NCBI GenBank assembly: GCA_003427395.1 | Contig: BFEA01000306.1 | Coordinates: forward strand, 938,659 to 960,141 | Direction: 5' to 3' | DNA length: 21,483 bases | Source: Chara braunii | Lineage: Eukaryota > Streptophyta > Charophyceae > Charales > Characeae | Shown: in pieces, positions 16,473 through 21,483 of the stretch | Layout: every line of letters begins with the position of its first letter | Numbering within the stretch: position 1 is the stretch's first letter | Translations under genes and position numbers: made by a program | Notes under the pieces: model-generated | The model's input: the letters and a program-made list of their open reading frames with translations, nothing else | Databases searched by the model: none | What the model was told of the DNA's origin: nothing

Positions 16473-16530
16473 CCCTTCTCGGCCTTTTGGGTAATAAGAA
16501 GATCAAGTGTAGCATCAAACCACCAGTACT
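16472..16530 (+). pseudogene. U2 snRNA 5'-end-like segment, best of the array
   Basis: The sequence ACCCTTCTCGGCCTTTTGGG, TAATAAGAAGATCAAGTGTA, GCATC follows the two 239-bp units. It matches U2 positions from about 4 to 40, with TAAGAA inserted after GGSTAA and C for T in the branch-point recognition element (GTAGCA for GTAGTA). The U2 match ends at GCATC, about 16521, then AAACCACCAGTAC as in the other units. No stem-loops IIa or IIb and no Sm site follow, so it is not a functional snRNA gene. Confidence 0.65.
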
Positions 16531-17164
16531 TTTGAAACTTGCCGCTGCATACACGCTGGGATTAACGGGTTTGGGGCGTGTATTAACGGGTTGTGGGGCG
16601 ATGTTTCCACTTCAATGAATTCATGCCTCTTTGTCACAAACTCACCCCTTATTTCTTAACTGACCTTTTTTACCTTCTTCTTTTCACTAACCTTTTTACC
16701 ATCTGTACCACCCGAAGATGGAACTGGGCAAGCTGTGCAATGAGCCATGATCAACGATGAGAGATTTGACGGAAATATTTTATTTAAGAAAAACGCCCGA
16801 ATGGAACATCCAGCTGATTACTGGGTCCCTGATGTTGAAGCCGCGGCCCCCAAATTCCTGCAGAGAGCATGCAATTTCACAAACAAATTTACAAAAAACA
16901 AGAGAACACATAATTAAGTAGACGCGAAAAAAAAAAAATACAAATAGGCATGGAAAAAGACTACTCCCAAAAACAATAAGAAAAGAAAAGAAAAGAAAAA
17001 AGACATCTCAGTTCCAAAAAAAAAAAACCTCATACACCATAAATAACCACAACCACAACCGTAAAATTCAAGAAAGTGATCCACGTCAGCAGTGGAGCCG
17101 TGCCAAGAGCAATTATACCTCTGAGGGCATACTCACACTAGGAAATTTTTACTATTTTCTGGAC
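16531..17164. other. No recognised gene; A-rich runs
   Basis: Apart from the short minus-strand ORF at 16656-16748, this stretch shows only low-complexity A-runs (around 16926-16940, 16980-17000 and 17015-17030) and a repeated GGGATTAACGGGTTTGGGGC / GTATTAACGGGTTGTGGGGC pair at 16558-16600. Confidence 0.5.
16656..16748 (-). CDS. Short ORF of 30 codons, unrecognised, possible first exon
   Basis: The minus strand opens with ATG at 16748 and encodes MAHCTACPVPSSGGTDGKK, then VSEKKKVKKVS and a stop. A donor-like AAG|GTTAGTG follows GKK, so MAHC...GKK could be a first exon. No downstream exon can be supported, since U2-like repeats follow directly. It may be chance or a gene relic. Confidence 0.15.
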   Translation of the reverse strand: MAHCTACPVPSSGGTDGKKVSEKKKVKKVS

Positions 17165-17254
17165 GTAATTCCGGTCAGATACATCCAAATAGGGCCGTAA
17201 TTACGGTCAGATACATCCAAGTAGGGCCGTAATTACGGTCAGATACAGTTAAGA
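17165..17254. repeat. 32-bp tandem repeat, 2.8 copies
   Basis: GTAATTMCGGTCAGATACAT followed by CCAARTAGGGCC starts at 17165, 17197 and 17229. The last copy diverges after GATACA. The unit includes the near-palindrome CCGTAATTACGG. Confidence 0.9.
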
Positions 17255-17804
17255 TTGTGCTTGTGTGAATGTCCTCTGAGACGATACACACACGTGTTGT
17301 TAATAATATTATGAAGAACCGGTCCCAGCATGACGCTCCCGCCGGGCCCAGGAAAAAGCGGCCGTGGAGCCCTGCGTGCCGTGCCACGCGGGACCGAGGA
17401 GAAGAACGGGCGGCCCCACCCGAAAAAAAAGCGGGGCGCATTCCATGATTTGTCCCAGCCCGGTTCGTTTTGGGGGCACGCGCGGCCCACCCGGTTGTTT
17501 TGGCGGTTCACAAATGATCGGCAAGCGCACGCGGGCAGTAGATGGCAGAAGGTGACGGAAGGCTTGCAGAAGGGCGTTGCGACGGCCGAGAGCGAGATAA
17601 GGGGCTGACCTCTCTCTCTATCTCTGGGGGAAGTTGCGGTTGGATAAGAAGCCAGGGGAGGTAGGGTGGCAGCCAGAGGGTAGGGAGGTATCGGGATGCT
17701 GGGGGTTGAGGAAGGTGGTGGCTGAGAGAGAGAGAGAGAGAGAGAGTTGATTATCGCCAACGATCATCGTCATCATGGTCAACATCATTATTCTCATCAC
17801 GGTT
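17255..17804. other. GC-rich stretch without a recognised gene; GA microsatellite at 17724-17746
   Basis: A 173-codon minus-strand open frame (17239-17760) begins in the CT complement of the GA tract and is rich in Ser and Pro. It has no recognised domain, and other frames are open over the same GC-rich DNA, so I do not call a gene. Confidence 0.5.
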
Positions 17805-17821
17805 CTAACGCGTTAAGCACT

Positions 17822-17855
<34 letters not shown>
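17805..17855 (+). pseudogene. SSU rRNA fragment (about 51 bases), organellar type
   Basis: The sequence CTAACGCGTTAAGCACTCCG, CCTGGGGAGTACGGTCGCAA, GGCTGAAACTC is the universally conserved bacterial-type small-subunit rRNA segment just before the CAAAGGAATTGACGG region. The match stops abruptly at GAAACTC. The GCACTCCGCC form looks mitochondrial or alphaproteobacterial rather than plastid. It is a tiny transferred fragment joined to intron sequence. Confidence 0.75.
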
Positions 17856-18140
17856 TTACTGAAGTGCCCTCCGAACCGTGCGAAATAGTTGCCCATTACA
17901 CGGCTCACTAACTCTACTTGCTTAGAGTTCTCTCACCTATTTGGCGGGGCTTCACTGGATCAAGTGACCAGTTTCCCCCGTGGACTTCCAGGCAACCTCA
18001 GGACATAAAGTGGGCGAAGCCGAAGGCCTGACTTTAGTGAGTCCACGCAAGCAGAGACATCGGATCTCTATCTTTTCGAGAAGGATAATCAACTCTATGT
18101 CGCAGACTGCGCCACTTCACCTCAATCGATAGTATTCATT
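17856..18140 (-). pseudogene. Group II intron 3' fragment with domain V
   Basis: The minus strand at 17873-17906 reads GAGCCGTGTAATGGGCAACT then ATTTCGCACGGTTC. This is a domain V-like hairpin with the AGC triad and a GCAA tetraloop. Upstream on the minus strand (to about 18130) is structured-looking sequence of the same sort, possibly more of the intron; that limit is a guess. Its 3' exon is missing: the rRNA fragment next to it is on the opposite strand. Confidence 0.55.
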
Positions 18141-18300
18141 TCATTCGAGTATTACTATAATCATCATAGTCATCACCATCTCATTCCTAGGCGCGGCCAA
18201 GACTGGTGGTTGTTTGCTACATGGCGGGTCTACATCCACATCATCATGATCGCTGGCTAATGGTGGCACACCACGTGGATCACCATCCACATCATCCCCT

Positions 18301-18348
18301 TCTCTCTCTCTCTCTCTCTCACGCGCGCGCGCGCACACACACACACAC
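18301..18348. repeat. Compound microsatellite (TC)n(CG)n(CA)n
   Basis: Twenty bases of TC are followed by ACGCGCGCGCGCGC and then an AC run. The alternating purine-pyrimidine part is a classic Z-DNA-prone tract. Confidence 0.95.
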
Positions 18349-18378
18349 GGCTGTCGGAATGGGGGATGGGGGATGGGT

Positions 18379-18772
18379 GAGAGAGAGAGAGAGAGCACAT
18401 CTCAATCCGATCCTGCCCCAACCCGCTTCCCAATGAACGCATCTCGATTGTATCCCCTATTAGAGTCATCCCCACCCAATCTGTTTGCATGCCGGCCGAC
18501 TCGATTCCCGTTGATTCCGCGTCGCTCAACGGGTTGACAAAGAAAGAAAGAAAGAGAGAGAGAGACCCGCTCCCACCTAAGCGCATCTCAATCCCATCCC
18601 TTTCCAACCCGATCCCCACCCAATCTGTCTACATCCCAGCCAACACGACTGGACCCGATCCTGGCGCAATCCAATTTCATCCCACCCCACCCCGACCCGA
18701 TCCCCAAGCGCGCACAGTAGGAGCAGACGGGTGGATGAGCGATCGAGATGCCGTCCCATCTTACGTGATCGG

Positions 18773-18816
<44 letters not shown>

Positions 18817-19323
18817 CATTCTAATCCCATCCTGTGATGCAGATGTCTGAAAACCAGCCAACCCTGCGATGGACATGTCTGCACCCGGTCCCGGCTCATG
18901 CAACTTCATCACATCCCGCCCCGACCCGATCGCCGCTCGATCCGATCTCAACCCGGTCATATCTCGTTCGAAAAAGGGAGCAGTAGAGGAGAAGTCGGGT
19001 CGTCACATGATCGGGAGAGGGATCGTATGAGAGAGAGAGAGAGACCCATCCCAATCCTATCCTGCGATGGAGATGGCGTCGGGTCTTACGGGACCGCCAT
19101 GCGGATCGTACGCACGCGAGAGAGAGAGACAGAGAGAGAGATGGCGTCCGGTTACGGGACCGTATGCGCGCGCCCGCGCGCGCGCGCGAGAGAGAGAGAA
19201 AGAGAGAGACCCATGTGTGTGTGTGCGTGTGAGAGAGAGAGAAGAGGTGGAGATGGAAATGGCGTCGGGACCCGGATCAAAATTGGGATGGTATGCGACA
19301 GGATGCTCGGGGAAGGTAGCGAC

Positions 19324-19409
<86 letters not shown>

Positions 19410-19490
19410 CATCCCAATCCCATCCTGCAAGATGACGTCCGGTATTACGGGATCGGCACGAGGATCGTATGAGAGAGAGAGAGAGAGAGC
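18379..19490. repeat. GA-microsatellite field with an interspersed GC-rich module
   Basis: GA tracts stand at 18379-18395, about 18549-18565, 18777-18814, 19028-19043, about 19118-19140, 19329-19407 (79 bases, the longest) and about 19470-19489. Between them recur GACCCATCCCAATCC(Y)ATCCTG after GA tracts (18812, 19043, 19406), GATGGCGTCSGG-type segments with TTACGGGA(C/T)CG, and GGATCGTATGAGAGAG before GA tracts (about 19020 and 19463). Open frames across this field are only poly-Arg/Glu or poly-Ser/Leu translations of the repeats. Confidence 0.85.
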
Positions 19491-19674
19491 TAACGGGGGG
19501 GAAGGGATGGAGACGAAAGCAATTGCAGGCTCGGGATCAGGGTCGGGACGGTATACGAGAGGGTGTTCGACGGTATTTTGATGGCCGCGTATTCTTTTGG
19601 GGGTAGAGAGAGAGAGATACACACTTGCAATATTGGACAACACGTGCGAGGCTTTACTTTCACAGAATACACGT

Positions 19675-20660
19675 CGTCACCACACCGTCGTCAGCACACC
19701 GATCACCCACATCGTCACCGCCATGTAGTAAATCAGCCACATCGCCACCATCGCCGTGAAGATCGGCCATGTCATCACCGCCACGTACATCAGCCACGTC
19801 ACCACGTAGATCGGCCACGTCATCATCGCCACTCAAACGGCCAAGTAGATCAGCCATGTCATCATCGCCATATCCATCATCCCCGTGAAGCTCGGTCACG
19901 TCATCATCGCCATGAAGATCAGAGACGTAGATCAGCAACATCAACATAATCCCCATGAAGCTCGGCCACGTAGATCAGCCACGTCATCATCAACATATCC
20001 ATCAGCCACATCATCATCATCCCCATGAAGCTTGGCCACGTAGATCAGCCACGTCGCCGTGGCCATATTCATCAGCCAGATCATCATCATCCCCAAAGAA
20101 CTCGGCGACGTCATCATCGCCACTTAGATCAGACACGTAGATCACCCACGTCATCATCGCCTTATCCATCGATCATCATCATCCCCACGTGCCACGTCAT
20201 CATCGTCAAAGATCAGACATGTAGATCAGCCACGTCATCATCGCCCTATCCATCAGCGAGATCATCACCATCCCCATGATGCTCTGCCACGTCATCATCG
20301 CCACTTAGATCGGTGACATAGATCAGCCACGTCATCATCGCCATCTCCATCAGCCACAGCATCATCATCGCCATCAAGCTCGGCCACGTCATCATCGCCA
20401 TGAAAATCGGCCACGTCAGCAACGCCACGAAGTAGATCAGCCACATCGTCATGTAGATCGGCCACGTCATCATGGCTACTTACATCAGCCACGTCGTCAT
20501 CGCCGTATCCATCAGCCGCTTCATCATCATCATCGCCATGCGCATTTGCCCCATTATCACCCGGACATCATCATCACCACTTAGATCAGCCACGTCATCA
20601 TCGCCACACATCTGATCATCGCCATATCCATTAGCCACATCATTGTCCCCACATGAAGCA
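19675..20660. repeat. Minisatellite rich in CCACGTCATCATCGCCA
   Basis: Nearly one kilobase is built from short phrases: CCACGTCATCATCG, GTAGATCAGCCA, CATATCCATCAGCC and CCCCATGAAGCTCGG. About ten or more copies of CACGTCATCATC occur, spaced roughly 40 bases or multiples of it (for example starts near 19816, 19897, 19980, 20148, 20186, 20328). Translations are His/Asp-rich and not protein-like. Confidence 0.9.
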
Positions 20661-20970
20661 AGATGCCCACAGAACCCCTTCTTTGTCTTTTTTTTTGTAT
20701 TGTTTTCTTTATATATAAAAAACGACCAGGTTGTTGTACAGTATACTCGACGACCAGAAAAACAAGCATTCCGAGCAAGACGTCGACGAATTATTGTTTA
20801 ACATTTCATTTCTTTTCAAAATTCTATTTCATTTTTCAGGTAGAACGCACACGTCCTTTTCAATATGAACTTAACGATCAAAAAATGAAACGATCCGAGC
20901 AACACGTCGACGAATCAACGTTTTACTTTTTTTTCAGAGAAACGGAATCCAATCACGGACCAGCCACACA
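20661..20970. other. AT-rich stretch with an imperfect repeat; no gene recognised
   Basis: CCGAGCAAGACGTCGACGAA (about 20771) recurs as CCGAGCAACACGTCGACGAA (about 20896), each followed by an AT- or T-rich run. A TTTTTCAGGTAGAACG segment near 20835 looks like a splice acceptor but no flanking exon is supported. Confidence 0.45.
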
Positions 20971-20973
20971 GAG

Positions 20974-21019
<46 letters not shown>
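20971..21019. repeat. GA microsatellite
   Basis: GAGAGATAGATA is followed by a long GA run ending in GGGG. Confidence 0.95.
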
Positions 21020-21023
<4 letters not shown>

Positions 21024-21436
21024 TTCGATCGTAGAGTTTGCCGCGGGGAAGGGAGGTGTGTGATTTCGGTAAATGTTTCTCAAAATCACCTTCAGCTCGT
21101 CGCTGAAGTCGTTGACCAGCGGGAAAGATGTGGACGGCATGTCGAGAAAGATACAGCCAGAGACCTGTTTTTCCGTCCGAGTACGGAGTATCGGCAAGAG
21201 CATGGAGAAATAAGCGAAGGACGGGAAGACCGAGATAACATCCGGGTAAGGCTCGACGTAGGGGATGACTTATTTTGGCGGGAACAGAGGGACAAGGGCG
21301 GGGAGGATCGACTGACTAAGAGGAGTCGATGGGACTTCCGCGCACAAGAGGACGTTGATTCGGTGTGAGGATTGGGTAGCTGCCTGCATGAAGCGGGAGA
21401 AGGACAGCATTGACCTCCACAGAGGGCGAAGACAGA

Positions 21437-21442
<6 letters not shown>
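21020..21442. other. No recognised gene between two GA tracts
   Basis: A charged 102-codon plus-strand frame (21060-21368, with EGREDRDNIRVRLDVGDD) and overlapping minus-strand frames are open. None shows a known motif, so coding is not supported. Confidence 0.4.

Positions 21443-21483
<41 letters not shown>
21443..21483. repeat. GA microsatellite at the window end
   Basis: The window ends inside a GA run of at least 40 bases. Confidence 0.95.

Noticed and set aside
16472-16530. A functional U2 snRNA gene
   Set aside because: Only the 5' end matches, with a 6-base insertion and a changed branch-point element; stem-loops IIa/IIb and the Sm site are absent.
17239-17760. 173-codon minus-strand frame rich in Ser and Pro
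   Set aside because: It begins in a CT repeat and runs through GC-rich DNA with several frames open; no domain recognised.
18898-19581. 227-codon open frame, the longest on the plus strand outside the retrotransposon
   Set aside because: It is mostly Arg-Glu alternation translated from GA microsatellites, and other frames through the same repeats are also open.
19563-19949. His-rich 128-codon frame
   Set aside because: It is a translation of the CATCATCGCCA minisatellite; composition follows the repeat and no start context or domain is seen.
19675-20660. CRISPR-like array
   Set aside because: Repeats are short, variable and overlapping, with no regular repeat-spacer structure, and the sequence is eukaryotic.
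21060-21368. 102-codon charged frame near the right end
   Set aside because: No motif, and two overlapping frames on the other strand are equally open.

Overview
This window looks like repeat-rich nuclear DNA of a streptophyte plant or charophyte alga. I favour a charophyte such as Chara or an early-diverging land plant, but the sequence alone does not settle it. The evidence is a plant-type chromodomain Ty3/Gypsy retrotransposon, long GA microsatellites, spliceosomal U2 snRNA relics, and pieces of a mitochondrial genome whose genes carry group II introns. I see no intact nuclear protein-coding gene. Nearly every open frame is a fragment of a mobile or organellar sequence, or a by-product of low-complexity DNA.

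Layout. Positions 1-870 are repeat-like: a T20 run, a segment related to the repeats at 16 kb, and a tRNA-like Pol III promoter. About 1170-4243 is a scrambled mitochondrial-DNA mosaic. It holds the atp9 3' exon with its group II intron end, an inverted second copy of that intron end, a cob exon with its group II intron end, the 3' part of atp6, tRNA-Tyr(GUA), a nad4L exon, and the start of a group II intron reverse transcriptase. Directly after it lies a 5'- and 3'-truncated U2 snRNA core on the minus strand (4283-4352).

Positions 4709-14852 hold a nearly full-length but dead chromovirus on the minus strand. It has two LTRs, a 4-bp target duplication (TCTT), a primer binding site matching initiator tRNA-Met, gag with a zinc knuckle, then protease, RT, RNase H, integrase and chromodomain. 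It carries frameshifts, in-frame TAG codons and two internal tandem duplications. It appears to sit inside a local repeat family that continues on the right as a 2 x ~424-bp tandem array (14919-15763).

Positions 15996-16530 form an array of 239-bp units that contain several U2-snRNA 5'-end-like segments. After a mostly featureless stretch come a 32-bp tandem repeat (17165-17254), a second organellar fragment (SSU rRNA plus a group II domain V, about 17805-17906), a field of GA microsatellites linked by a recurring GC-rich module (18.3-19.6 kb), a roughly 1-kb minisatellite rich in CCACGTCATCATCG (19675-20660), and a GA-flanked tail without a recognisable gene.

There is no working pathway here. 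The window records repeated insertion of organellar DNA, snRNA-derived repeats and an LTR retrotransposon. All identifications come from reading the sequence and remembered family motifs; no database search was possible. Coordinates of element edges are good to a few bases unless stated otherwise.
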